A stretch of DNA of 64,000 nt. It comes from Buttiauxella sp. A111. GTDB lineage: Bacteria > Pseudomonadota > Gammaproteobacteria > Enterobacterales > Enterobacteriaceae. This document shows positions 49,404-58,780 of this stretch, one piece after another (within the stretch, counting starts at the first letter, position 1; each line of letters starts with the position of its first letter). The notes below the pieces were generated by a model. It was not told the DNA's origin and did no database searches. It saw only the letters and a program-made list of their open reading frames with translations. The position numbers were made by a program, and so were the translations under genes. The DNA lies in assembly GCF_014189855.1 (NCBI RefSeq), contig NZ_BJFN01000005.1, positions 372,001 through 436,000 of the forward strand. The letters are read 5' to 3'.

Positions 49404-49477
49404 ATCTCCTCCTTCCAGCACTTCCAACGATTGCTGCTTATACTTGTGGCAATAAAGGGTCATGTTAGGGAGGCACC

Positions 49478-50080
49478 ATGGCAAAGAAACTGACCGACAA
49501 GCAAAAGTCCCGCCTTTGGCAACAACAGCGAAGCCGTTCATTTCAGGCCAGTAATCGGCTGGATGTTCTTGAACCTCATGCGCAAGATGAGGCTATCGCA
49601 CTACGCGCAGACACGATTGAACTTGGTCCGCTGCATCGCGGATTGCCGTGGTTGTGTGCCATCCATCAGCAACTTTTTCAGGATGTCTTCGATTGGGCAG
49701 GCGACCTACGTGATGTGGATATTTCCAAGGGCGAGACACGTTTTTGCCATTTCGAATACATCGAAAATGAAGGCAACGATCTGCTGCAGGAGATGGAAGA
49801 CGAACATTATCTGACGGGGCTTGCCAGAAACGAGTTTGTTAATCGTCTGGCACATTACTACTGTGAGATTAACGTTCTTCACCCGTTCTTTGTGGGGAGT
49901 GGGCGCGCGCAACGTGTGTTCTTTGAGCAACTGGCGATTCATGCCGGATATCTGTTGGACTGGAGTGACGTTGATCCTGACGAATGGCAAGCTGCAAATC
50001 AGGCTGGTGCGTTGGGAGATTTAACCCAGCTCAGCGAGATTTTCACTAAAGTCGTGAGTGAAGCGCGGGAAAGCGAATAG
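49478..50080 (+). CDS. fic: In-frame YhfG (antitoxin N-terminus)-Fic (AMP-transferase toxin) fusion
   Basis: 200 residues in one uninterrupted frame. Residues 3-28 (KKLTDKQKSRLW, then FQAS and RL) match the N-terminus of YhfG, the separate 55-residue antitoxin encoded just upstream of fic in E. coli. From about residue 40 (ALRADTIELGPL) onward it is Fic, with flap KGETRFCHF and active motif HPFFVGSGRAQR (135-146, His135). The usual Fic asparagine in HPFxxGNGR is Ser, as in E. coli. The normal Fic N-terminus (DPYxYPG) and most of YhfG are missing. The inhibitory motif S/TxxxE(G/N) appears degenerate as S25-NRL-D29. A strong GGGAGG ribosome site precedes it; no separate yhfG exists. It may be self-inhibited, or may be inactive. 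Confidence 0.8.
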   Translation: MAKKLTDKQKSRLWQQQRSRSFQASNRLDVLEPHAQDEAIALRADTIELGPLHRGLPWLCAIHQQLFQDVFDWAGDLRDVDISKGETRFCHFEYIENEGNDLLQEMEDEHYLTGLARNEFVNRLAHYYCEINVLHPFFVGSGRAQRVFFEQLAIHAGYLLDWSDVDPDEWQAANQAGALGDLTQLSEIFTKVVSEARESE

Positions 50081-50113
50081 AATAGCGCGGTTCATTTTTA
50101 CCCGGGAGCCGCG

Positions 50114-50677
50114 ATGCTACTGCTTATCGACAATTACGACTCATTCACATGGAACCTTTATCAGTACTTTTGCGAATTGGGCGCGGAAGTCATGGTGAAA
50201 CGTAACGATGAGCTGACCCTTTCAGAAATCAGCGCGTTGGCACCAGAAAAACTGGTTATCTCCCCAGGACCTTGTACACCTTCTGAAGCGGGCATTTCCC
50301 TCGCGGCGATTACCCACTTCGCCGGAAAGCTACCCATCCTCGGCGTTTGCCTTGGTCATCAGGCTATTGCCCAGGCATTTGGTGCGACGATTGTCCGCGC
50401 CCAAAAAGTGATGCACGGTAAAACCTCCGCGATTTCGCATAACAATACTGGTGTATTTAACGGTCTGAACAATCCTCTGACCGTGACGCGTTACCACTCT
50501 TTAGTCATCGACCCGCCAACGCTACCAGAGTGTTTTGACGTGACGGCCTGGACCGATAAGCAAGAGATTATGGGTATTCGTCATCGCGAGCTGAAGCTGG
50601 AAGGCGTGCAGTTTCACCCGGAAAGCATTCTCAGCGAGCAGGGACATCAACTGTTAGCCAATTTCCTGAAGTATTGA
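50114..50677 (+). CDS. pabA: Aminodeoxychorismate synthase glutamine amidotransferase subunit
   Basis: Supplies ammonia from glutamine to PabB for 4-amino-4-deoxychorismate, a folate precursor. 187 residues, class I amidotransferase: oxyanion PGPCTP, nucleophile Cys in GVCLGHQA, and the His/Glu pair in QFHPES. It starts 33 bases after the fic fusion, probably cotranscribed as in E. coli. Confidence 0.97.
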   Translation: MLLLIDNYDSFTWNLYQYFCELGAEVMVKRNDELTLSEISALAPEKLVISPGPCTPSEAGISLAAITHFAGKLPILGVCLGHQAIAQAFGATIVRAQKVMHGKTSAISHNNTGVFNGLNNPLTVTRYHSLVIDPPTLPECFDVTAWTDKQEIMGIRHRELKLEGVQFHPESILSEQGHQLLANFLKY

Positions 50678-50693
50678 TTTTTTATTGCCACTA

Positions 50694-50732
50694 AATGATT
50701 TTTTATGCATATTCCATGATTATATTTTCATG
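50694..50732 (+). promoter_or_regulatory. Tandem ARG boxes of argD
   Basis: Two ArgR-type 18-base boxes, cores TGATTTTTTATGCA (50696-50709) and TGATTATATTTTCA (50717-50730), are separated by exactly three bases so their centres are 21 bases apart. This is the spacing of hexameric ArgR-arginine operators. It predicts arginine repression of argD. Confidence 0.75.
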
Positions 50733-50775
50733 TGTCTTCCATGGCGTTTGATGCGTAAAAAGGGATGGGCAATAA

Positions 50776-52002
<1,227 letters not shown>

Positions 52003-52009
52003 ACGCCCG

Positions 52010-52036
52010 CGTCATCCGGAAAAACGGCGGATGACG
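52010..52036. terminator. Inverted repeat between convergent argD and yhfK
   Basis: CGTCATCCG / CGGATGACG (52010-52018 and 52028-52036) forms a nine-base stem eight bases after the argD stop. The sequence resembles a REP (GGATGACG) half. With no U run it could be a REP-type palindrome rather than an intrinsic terminator. Confidence 0.5.
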
Positions 52037-52041
52037 TAGGT

Positions 52042-54132
52042 TTACTTACTCTCAGGCCGACGTAAACGGTTCAGCCAGATACCATGATGGGGGCGCTGGC
52101 GCCATGCAACCGACGAAATGGTGTGCATTGTGCTGAGGTGACCCAAAATCCGCTGTAAATGTTGTTCCATTGTGCTCAGCGGCCCACTCGGAAGCCCTTC
52201 CAGTGGGTCGAGAATGTTCGCGTCGTTAGTCTCTCCCGGCCCATCGTACTGCAACCGCTGTTGGCATCGTTGCAGCGCAATTTCACATGACTGCAAATAA
52301 TGCTGGGCTAAATCCGGGGTCAGCATGTTGTGCTCGCGTGCCAGAGTCGTCATGGCATTGATGTGCTCGACGATAAACTGGCTGTGCGTCACCCACAGTT
52401 TCATATCTGCCAGATAATGCGAGTTGAAACCGGGCTCCTGCATCGCCTGGTTCAGCGAGTTAAACAGTGCATTATGGGCCTGATTGACCTTCATACGCTC
52501 CCAGGCCAAAGGCGTGGGTTCAGGGTCGTTACTCAGGATAAGACGAATGGCCTCTTGGTCTGTTTCCAGTGCGTCGTGGGCGTTCTGGCGCAGCAACCCA
52601 CTTTGCCATTGCGGCCAAAGCCATACCATGCCACCGAAGGCAATCAAACAACCCAGCAGGGTATCTATCAAACGCGGAACAATATATTGCTCCGCGCTAA
52701 GCGTTAGCAGTTGCAGGGTATATACCGCCGTCACGGTGAAACCAATTGTCGCCCAGCCATAGCTTTGACGAATAATCAAATAGCTGACGAGGGTAATGAC
52801 CAGCATCGCGGCCAACGCAATGTCTTGTGGGAAGTGAAAGTGCAGGGCGAAACCCGCAATGGCCAGGCCAGCAATGGTACCTGCCGAACGGTGCAGAATG
52901 CGTACCCGAGTGGCGCCGTAGCCATTTTGCGTTACAAACATCACCGTCATTAAAATCCAGTAGGGTTTTGGCAGATGTAAGAATGCGCCAAAAATACTGG
53001 CGATGGTTAACATCACGCCTAACCGGGCGGCGTTGCGCAGGGCCGCTGATTTCAACGATAAATAGCTTTTCAGCGCTGCCCACAGTGGCAAACGGCGTTG
53101 CCGGTCTTCCATTAAATCACGGACGTACAGTGGGCGTTGGCTGCGTAATACACGCGCGATACGGCTGAAGTGATAATGGCAAAACTGTCCGACCGGGTTA
53201 TCCGGATTCTGCCGGGCGATTTTCTCGAGGGCTTCAATTTGCTTTTCCATCGTAAAACGCTGCGGGTAACGATGGTAAAGAATGTCATCGGCCAGAACGC
53301 GTAAACGGGCCGCAATGGTCTGCGCATTCCAGCGAATAACGGCTTCCGCATGACTTTGCGCGACAAGTTTTTGCACCTCGGCAGGTTGATGCAAACTGAC
53401 GGAAATGTGCTCTTGTAGGTCTAACGCGATTTGAAAGGAGCGTAACAAATGCTTGTAACCGTTTTGCTGGTTCGCCGATAGCATATGCAGTTGTTGGTAG
53501 CAGTTGGTAATCAAGTCGACGGCTTTTTGCTGGCGAGCCAGGAGCGGTGGGAGTGATGTTTCGGGATCGGTATGCTGAGTTAGCATGCTGTATTTGGCTT
53601 CACAGTAATCCGCTAATTGGCGATAGAGCAGGCTTAACGATTCGCGCAACGGCTGCTCGCGCCACATCCAGAACCAAAGCCAGTTAAATACCCCGTACCA
53701 AATCGTGCCAGAGACATACAGCACCATCGGCTTCCAGATAGGCATATTGCCGGCCATGCTGAGTGTAAAGATGGCAGCAATCAACGAGGCAGGAAGCAAC
53801 CGAGCATGCAGGGCGCTGATTTCTGCGGTAACGCCAAGCATGAGCGCCATCACCATGAGAATAACGGGTAATGGAACGGAGGTGTACAGCAGCAAAAGCT
53901 GCATGATTAAACTGCTGACAGCGAAAAGAGTGCCGCCAACAATCAGGCGTTTGAAGAAGCGTTTATGAGGTGTATCCAGACCGGCAATGTTGCAACAGGC
54001 GGGCACTAACGAGAACAGCAGCCCTAACTGCAAATTTCCGAGCAGTAAACCTACTCCTACAGGAAGGCACAGCACCAGCGTTTGCCGCAAAGCGTAGTTA
54101 ACTTCTGGATGGTAGATCAGTCGGCGCCACAT
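52042..54132 (-). CDS. yhfK: YhfK, FUSC/YccS-like inner-membrane protein
   Basis: 696-residue inner-membrane protein of the YccS/YhfK family, related to aromatic acid exporter AaeB. Two blocks of about six membrane helices (about 15-145 and 375-515) are each followed by a cytoplasmic helical domain. The function is unknown; export of an acidic or aromatic compound is the family expectation. It lies downstream of crp on the same strand, separated by the crp terminator. Confidence 0.9.
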   Translation of the reverse strand: MWRRLIYHPEVNYALRQTLVLCLPVGVGLLLGNLQLGLLFSLVPACCNIAGLDTPHKRFFKRLIVGGTLFAVSSLIMQLLLLYTSVPLPVILMVMALMLGVTAEISALHARLLPASLIAAIFTLSMAGNMPIWKPMVLYVSGTIWYGVFNWLWFWMWREQPLRESLSLLYRQLADYCEAKYSMLTQHTDPETSLPPLLARQQKAVDLITNCYQQLHMLSANQQNGYKHLLRSFQIALDLQEHISVSLHQPAEVQKLVAQSHAEAVIRWNAQTIAARLRVLADDILYHRYPQRFTMEKQIEALEKIARQNPDNPVGQFCHYHFSRIARVLRSQRPLYVRDLMEDRQRRLPLWAALKSYLSLKSAALRNAARLGVMLTIASIFGAFLHLPKPYWILMTVMFVTQNGYGATRVRILHRSAGTIAGLAIAGFALHFHFPQDIALAAMLVITLVSYLIIRQSYGWATIGFTVTAVYTLQLLTLSAEQYIVPRLIDTLLGCLIAFGGMVWLWPQWQSGLLRQNAHDALETDQEAIRLILSNDPEPTPLAWERMKVNQAHNALFNSLNQAMQEPGFNSHYLADMKLWVTHSQFIVEHINAMTTLAREHNMLTPDLAQHYLQSCEIALQRCQQRLQYDGPGETNDANILDPLEGLPSGPLSTMEQHLQRILGHLSTMHTISSVAWRQRPHHGIWLNRLRRPESK

Positions 54133-54140
54133 ATTTCCTT

Positions 54141-54212
54141 CTTACTTGAAGCTGCAGCGGCGTTAGCTGCAGTTACTCACTCGATAAATCTGCCGGGTGC
54201 AGATTGAATGCT
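54141..54212. repeat. Degenerate fragment resembling the TACTTCAAG-type repeat
   Basis: CTTGAAGCTGCAGCGGCGTTAGCTGC followed by ACTCACT (given here by its key pieces) resembles the left part of the elements at 19292 and 48409, just upstream of yhfK. The right terminus is unclear; GCAGATTGAAT near 54200 may be a remnant. Confidence 0.35.
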
Positions 54213-54338
54213 ACTGGCAGTAACCCCAATGGGGAGAGGCCCATGCAAGGGCTGAATCATCACTTATTTGCAAGTTCATCAGGAGAACTTATTTGCTGTT
54301 TTGTTGCAACCCCAATGACTCGGATACAAAATTTAGAT

Positions 54339-54378
54339 ACAAAAAAGGCGTGTTACCTGAGCGACACGCCTTTTTTGA
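54339..54378. terminator. Bidirectional terminator downstream of crp
   Basis: Perfect stem AAAAAAGGCGTG / CACGCCTTTTTT (54341-54352 and 54365-54376) with a 12-base loop and A/T runs on both sides, 11 bases after the crp stop. Confidence 0.92.
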
Positions 54379-54387
54379 GAACGGAGA

Positions 54388-55020
54388 TTAACGAGTGCCG
54401 TAAACGACGATCGTTTTACCGTGAGCGGAGATCAGGTTTTGATCTTCCAGCATTTTCAAGATACGACCAACGGTTTCACGAGAGCAACCTACGATCTGAC
54501 CGATTTCCTGACGGGTAATTTTAATCTGCATACCGTCTGGGTGGGTCATTGCATCAGGTTGTTTCGCCAGGTTCAGCAGTGTCTGTGCGATACGACCAGT
54601 CACATCCAGGAATGCCAGGTTACCGACCTTCTCAGATGTCACTTGCAGACGACGAGCCATCTGGGAAGACAGGCGCATCAGAATGTCTGGGTTGACCTGA
54701 ATCAGCTGGCGGAATTTTTTATAGGAAATTTCAGCCACTTCACAGGCAGATTTAGCACGAACCCATGCACTACGTTCCTGGCCTTCTTCGAACAGCCCTA
54801 ACTCACCAATAAAATCGCCCTGATTCAGATAGGAGAGGATCATTTCCTTGCCCTCTTCATCTTTAATCAGAACAGCCACAGAGCCCTTGACGATGTAATA
54901 CAGCGTCTCAGCTTTTTCACCTTGGTGAATCAGTGTGCTCTTCGATGGATACTTATGAATATGGCAATGGGACAAGAACCATTCGAGAGTCGGGTCTGTT
55001 TGCGGTTTGCCAAGCACCAT
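54388..55020 (-). CDS. crp: cAMP receptor protein CRP
   Basis: Global carbon-catabolite regulator; the cAMP-bound dimer activates or represses hundreds of promoters. 210 residues, differing from E. coli CRP as I remember it by two conservative changes (Ser in AKSACE and LSSQMAR). The cAMP pocket ([16 protein letters not shown]), hinge and C-terminal helix-turn-helix ([19 protein letters not shown]) are intact. It probably acts on pckA and ppiA in this same window. Divergent from yhfA. Confidence 0.99.
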   Translation of the reverse strand: MVLGKPQTDPTLEWFLSHCHIHKYPSKSTLIHQGEKAETLYYIVKGSVAVLIKDEEGKEMILSYLNQGDFIGELGLFEEGQERSAWVRAKSACEVAEISYKKFRQLIQVNPDILMRLSSQMARRLQVTSEKVGNLAFLDVTGRIAQTLLNLAKQPDAMTHPDGMQIKITRQEIGQIVGCSRETVGRILKMLEDQNLISAHGKTIVVYGTR

Positions 55021-55332
55021 GCGCGGTTATCCTCTGTTTATAACTAGCTACCAACGACAAGACGCTAAACATCCTGTCTGGCGTTGCAAGTATTAGAATA
55101 TTCCCCACCTTGGGGAGATGGCATGCAAGTCATTCTTGCTGCCTGTAATTAGTGACGTCCTCTGCATACATGCATTACGTCAATGTATCGATGTAGCATC
55201 TGGATTGTTTTAGCATAGCTTTTGACAAGTGTCTCCTATTGTCTCGTTTCAGCATGACGCAGGTCGCCTTCCGTTGCCAGTTTTGCTGCATCCGCGTACT
55301 CTGAAAGGGTTTTTTTCAACTGGAGAAGTAAC
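55021..55332. other. Divergent crp-yhfA regulatory region
   Basis: 312 bases without a gene. A CCCC-ACCTT-GGGG hairpin sits near 55105 in the expected crp leader. TTGACA near 55223 points toward yhfA but lacks a good -10 at 17 bases. I did not find a convincing full CRP palindrome, although E. coli crp is autoregulated. Confidence 0.4.
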
Positions 55333-55737
55333 ATGCAGGCACGAGTGAAGTGGGTTGAAGGGTTAACCTTCCTTGGGGAGTCCGCTTCAGGACACCAGAT
55401 TTTGATGGATGGTAATTCTGGCGATAAAGCCCCAAGTCCGATGGAGATGGTTCTGATGGCTGCGGGGGGCTGCAGTGCAATCGATGTGGTTTCTATTTTG
55501 CAAAAAGGTCGCTACAACGTGACGGATTGCGAAGTAAAACTGACCTCTGAGCGCCGTGAAGAAGCCCCTCGTCTTTTTACCACCATTAACCTGCATTTCA
55601 TCGTGACAGGCAAAGAACTGAAAGATAACGCGGTTTCCCGTGCGGTGGATTTATCTGCTGAAAAGTATTGTTCTGTTGCTCTGATGCTGGAAAAAGCTGT
55701 GAACATTACTCATAGCTATGAAGTGATTGAAGGCTAA
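55333..55737 (+). CDS. yhfA: OsmC family protein YhfA
   Basis: 134-residue OsmC/Ohr-fold protein. The family includes organic hydroperoxide reductases with two active cysteines. Here Cys in AAGGCSAIDV and Cys in EKYCSVALML occupy those positions, compatible with a thiol peroxidase activity; the physiological substrate is not established. It is divergent from crp, as in E. coli, and convergent with prkB. Confidence 0.92.
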   Translation: MQARVKWVEGLTFLGESASGHQILMDGNSGDKAPSPMEMVLMAAGGCSAIDVVSILQKGRYNVTDCEVKLTSERREEAPRLFTTINLHFIVTGKELKDNAVSRAVDLSAEKYCSVALMLEKAVNITHSYEVIEG

Positions 55738-55747
55738 TGTGTGTCAG

Positions 55748-55770
55748 CAGGGCGGTAACTATCCGCCCTG
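55748..55770. terminator. Hairpin between convergent yhfA and prkB
   Basis: Perfect 8-base stem CAGGGCGG / CCGCCCTG with a seven-base loop begins 11 bases after the yhfA stop and overlaps the last codons of prkB. No U run follows. Confidence 0.45.
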
Positions 55771-56637
55771 ATTGATGTGTCGACCTTCTGCCAGCCGTTT
55801 AACTAGCGGCGCCATAATCAATTCCATTGCCAGTCCCATCTTGCCACCCGGCACCACTAATGTATTGATGTGGGAAATGAATGAGCCTTGCAGCATGGCG
55901 AGCAGGTACGGGTAGTCAATGTTATCCAGCCCACGAAAATGAATCACCACGAAGCTTTCATCCAGTGACGGAATACCACGTGCCGCAAATGGGTTCGACG
56001 TATCAACGGTAGGCACGCGCTGGAAGTTGATATGGGTACGGGAAAATTGCGGCGTGATGTAATTGATGTAATCGTCCATCGAGCGTACGACTGAGTCCAT
56101 CACCGCTTCTCTGGAGTGCCCGCGTTCGCTGGTGTCCCGCACCAGTTTTTGTATCCATTCCAGGTTCACAATCGGCACTACGCCAACCAACAAGTCGACG
56201 GCATTCGCCACATCATGATGCGGGGTGACAACTCCTCCGTGCAAACCTTCATAGAACAAGACATCAGTCGGTTCCGGCAGCGATTGCCACGGAGTAAACG
56301 TACCCGGAATTTGGTTCCAGGGTACCGCTTCATCATAGGTATGCAGATACTTGCGTGATTTACCTTGCCCGGTATTTCCGTACTCCAGAAACGTTTGCTC
56401 AAGTAAGCCGAAGTCATTCGCTTCCGGGCCAAAGTAGCTGATATGGCGACCCAAATCGCGAGCTTTACGGATAGCCATATCCATTTCAGGGCGAGTGAAA
56501 CGGTGGAAACTGTCACCTTCGACTTCGGCTGCGCGAAGATTGAGTTGCTGAAATATTTTGCGAAAGGCAAGGCTGGTGGTGGTCGTTCCCGCGCCGCTGG
56601 AACCTGTTACGGCAATAACCGGATGTTTGGCTGACAT
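55759..56637 (-). CDS. prkB: Phosphoribulokinase-like protein PrkB
   Basis: 292 residues of the phosphoribulokinase/uridine kinase P-loop family, with Walker A GSSGAGTTTTS near the N-terminus. Enterobacteria lack a Calvin cycle, so phosphoribulokinase activity is not expected to serve carbon fixation; the real role is unknown. The position next to crp-yhfA and yheU-yheT is conserved. Confidence 0.9.
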   Translation of the reverse strand: MSAKHPVIAVTGSSGAGTTTTSLAFRKIFQQLNLRAAEVEGDSFHRFTRPEMDMAIRKARDLGRHISYFGPEANDFGLLEQTFLEYGNTGQGKSRKYLHTYDEAVPWNQIPGTFTPWQSLPEPTDVLFYEGLHGGVVTPHHDVANAVDLLVGVVPIVNLEWIQKLVRDTSERGHSREAVMDSVVRSMDDYINYITPQFSRTHINFQRVPTVDTSNPFAARGIPSLDESFVVIHFRGLDNIDYPYLLAMLQGSFISHINTLVVPGGKMGLAMELIMAPLVKRLAEGRHINQGG

Positions 56638-56685
56638 AAGGCAACAACTCCCTGGGTAATCACAAGTGGGTTTAGCTGGGTTTGG

Positions 56686-56820
56686 CCCTCACCCTAACCC
56701 TCTCTCCCCCAGGAGAGGGAACTGGATTGAGCATGTTCTTCTCCCTATCCCGAAGAGGGAACTGGAGCGGGCCTGGTTTGTTTTTCTCCCTCTCCTTTGG
56801 GAGAGGGTTGGGGTGAGGGG
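56686..56820. repeat. Dispersed CCCTCACCC...GGGTGAGGG inverted repeat, copy 4
   Basis: 135 bases with left end CCCTCACCCTAACCCTCTC and right end GGGAGAGGGTTGGGGTGAGG, plus a duplicated GAGGGAACTGGA unit inside. It lies between yheU and prkB. Confidence 0.85.
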
Positions 56821-56846
56821 CATTATGCAGTATAGAAGATTAATAT

Positions 56847-57065
56847 TTAGCCGCGAAATTGCCCACGGGCCATGATATTCACCGTTTCATGGAGTTCTGA
56901 CCAAACCAATACGGCCTCTCCACTTTGCAGTTGGCGCTTAACATCGGCCACCTTTTGCTCTAGTGAGCGCTCTTGTTCACCATAATCTGTACCTTCGCGT
57001 AATACAAAGGATTCAATCAGATTATCAAGCGTTTCGGGAGGGAGATCTTGCCAGGGAATCATCAT
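56847..57065 (-). CDS. yheU: YheU, UPF0270 family protein
   Basis: 72-residue conserved enterobacterial protein of unknown function, starting [29 protein letters not shown] (key parts IPWQDL and REGTDYG). It overlaps yheT by four bases. The E. coli homologue has the same length. No enzymatic motif is visible. Confidence 0.9.
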   Translation of the reverse strand: MMIPWQDLPPETLDNLIESFVLREGTDYGEQERSLEQKVADVKRQLQSGEAVLVWSELHETVNIMARGQFRG

Positions 57066-58084
57066 AGTGATTTTTCCAAAAATTTAGACAGCCACTGTGG
57101 GATACGCTGTTCAAGCCACATTTCCGGGCGACGCAGTGTGCCACCCACAAACCCAACATGGCCGCCGTAACGCGTCAGTTGGTACTCAATGTTGTCGGGC
57201 AATATCGCTTTATCAGGGATCACATGGTGATCCATAAACGGGTCATCTTTGGCGTGGATGATAAGCGTAGGCGTTTTGATTTGTGGCAATAGTGGCATGG
57301 CGCTGCACTGGCGGTAATAGTCGATAGCATCGGCGAAACCGTGAATCTTTGAGGTAATCAAATCGTCAAACTCGCGCAGACGGCGCATACCTTTGAGCTG
57401 ACGCATATCGACAGGGAGAGTCCCCGGATAGCTTCTCAGTTTGCGTGCCGCATTTTTCTTCAATAGATTCAACAAGTAATGTTGATAAACGCGCGAAAAT
57501 CCTGTTTCGATATGTTTGCTGCAATGCTCAAGCATGAGTGGGGCAGAAACCACAACACCGGCCTGTAGTGTGCAATGAGCACCTTGTTTTGCCATTAAGC
57601 AGGCAAGCATATTTCCACCAAGTGAAAACCCGACAGCCGCCGTTGGTGCGTTGCCGTAACGTGTACTGAGCCAGTTGAGGAAGTAGCTTCCATCTTCGGT
57701 TTCACCGGAGTGATAGATTCGTTCCTTGCGATTCGGTACGCCGCTGCAACCCCGAAAATGCATCACTACACCGAGCCAGCCTTGCTTACGTGCGGCATCA
57801 ATTAATCCATGCGCATACGGGCTGTGCAGGCTCCCTTCAAGACCATGAAAAACGACTAACCGTGGTTTATGCGTTGCCTGTCGCGGGTCTTCGCTCCAGG
57901 CAAGATCGACAAAATCCCCATCCGGCATATCCAGACGCTGCCAGTGAGGTTTGAAATTGAGGCGGCGGCGAATTAAGCGAGGGAGCATAGTTTGCAGGTG
58001 CGGATTACTGACACCCTTTAACGGACGAAATTGTTCATCGTCTACGTGATTAAAATTCAATACTGCGGGACTTGTCGTGGCCAT
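57062..58084 (-). CDS. yheT: YheT, alpha/beta hydrolase
   Basis: 340 residues, AB-hydrolase 4 family. Oxyanion-region VVFHGLEGS, nucleophile elbow GFSLGGNM, acid Asp in HAKDDPFMD and His in [10 protein letters not shown]. Probably a membrane-associated esterase; the substrate is unknown. It forms a pair with yheU and diverges from the LysE-type exporter gene. Confidence 0.92.
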   Translation of the reverse strand: MATTSPAVLNFNHVDDEQFRPLKGVSNPHLQTMLPRLIRRRLNFKPHWQRLDMPDGDFVDLAWSEDPRQATHKPRLVVFHGLEGSLHSPYAHGLIDAARKQGWLGVVMHFRGCSGVPNRKERIYHSGETEDGSYFLNWLSTRYGNAPTAAVGFSLGGNMLACLMAKQGAHCTLQAGVVVSAPLMLEHCSKHIETGFSRVYQHYLLNLLKKNAARKLRSYPGTLPVDMRQLKGMRRLREFDDLITSKIHGFADAIDYYRQCSAMPLLPQIKTPTLIIHAKDDPFMDHHVIPDKAILPDNIEYQLTRYGGHVGFVGGTLRRPEMWLEQRIPQWLSKFLEKSL

Positions 58085-58146
58085 ATCACACTGTTAGTTT
58101 CATTTAGCTTGCTCATTAACTTTACCGGGTGTGGAACACCCATTTC

Positions 58147-58746
58147 ATGGAAACGTTTTTCTTCTCTATGCTTGGTTTTCTTTGGGTCGCGGCGATTACA
58201 CCCGGCCCAAACAATATGTTGCTGACTTCTTCCGGCGCCAACTACGGCTTTATGCGTACCGTACCTTTGATGATAGGCATCATGCTGGGGATGCAGTGCA
58301 TCTTGTTGCTGGTGGCCTTTGGCGTCGGTAGCTTAATCCTTTTATATCCAGCGTTGCACCTTATCCTGAAAATTGCCGGGAGTGCTTACCTATTGTGGCT
58401 TGCATGGAAAATCGGCACAGCGACATATGAAAAACTGGAAACCGATGCGCCACCTCCGTCACCGATTCCATTCTGGCAGGGTGGTTTGTTGCAGCTTATC
58501 AACCCGAAAGCGTGGCTGATGGCGTTAGGCGCAGTGGCAAGTTTTAGCCTTGCCGGTTCTCAGTATCTGCACTCTGTGGTGCTAATCAGCATCGGTATTG
58601 CGCTGGTTAACATCGTTGCAGGTATCATCTGGATTGCGTTTGGCAGCATGATTGGCACGTTACTTCGTAGCCGCCGCGCCTGGGCAATCTTTAATATCTT
58701 TATGGGTTTGCTGACTGCGGCGTGTGTGCTGCTTATCTGGCATTGA
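58147..58746 (+). CDS. LysE/RhtB family amino acid exporter
   Basis: 199 residues with about six membrane helices. The LysE-family signature TPGPNNMLLTSSGANYG is near the N-terminus and LINPKAWLMALG in the middle, both typical of amino-acid or homoserine lactone exporters. I chose ATG at 58147; a GTG at 58129 in the same frame is possible, and neither has a strong ribosome site. In E. coli yheT and yheS are neighbours, so this gene is an addition at this site. The substrate cannot be predicted. Confidence 0.82.
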   Translation: METFFFSMLGFLWVAAITPGPNNMLLTSSGANYGFMRTVPLMIGIMLGMQCILLLVAFGVGSLILLYPALHLILKIAGSAYLLWLAWKIGTATYEKLETDAPPPSPIPFWQGGLLQLINPKAWLMALGAVASFSLAGSQYLHSVVLISIGIALVNIVAGIIWIAFGSMIGTLLRSRRAWAIFNIFMGLLTAACVLLIWH

Positions 58747-58750
58747 GTCA

Positions 58751-58777
58751 TCTGGCCTCACATTGGGTGAGGCCAGA
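58751..58777. terminator. Hairpin between convergent lysE-type gene and yheS
   Basis: Perfect 11-base stem TCTGGCCTCAC / GTGAGGCCAGA with loop ATTGG, four bases after the exporter stop and just beyond the yheS stop. No U run follows. Confidence 0.5.
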
Positions 58778-58780
58778 CTG

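Noticed and set aside
54204-54518. A 104-codon plus-strand frame downstream of crp
   Set aside because: It runs through the crp terminator and antisense into crp, has no known homologue that I recognise and no ribosome site.
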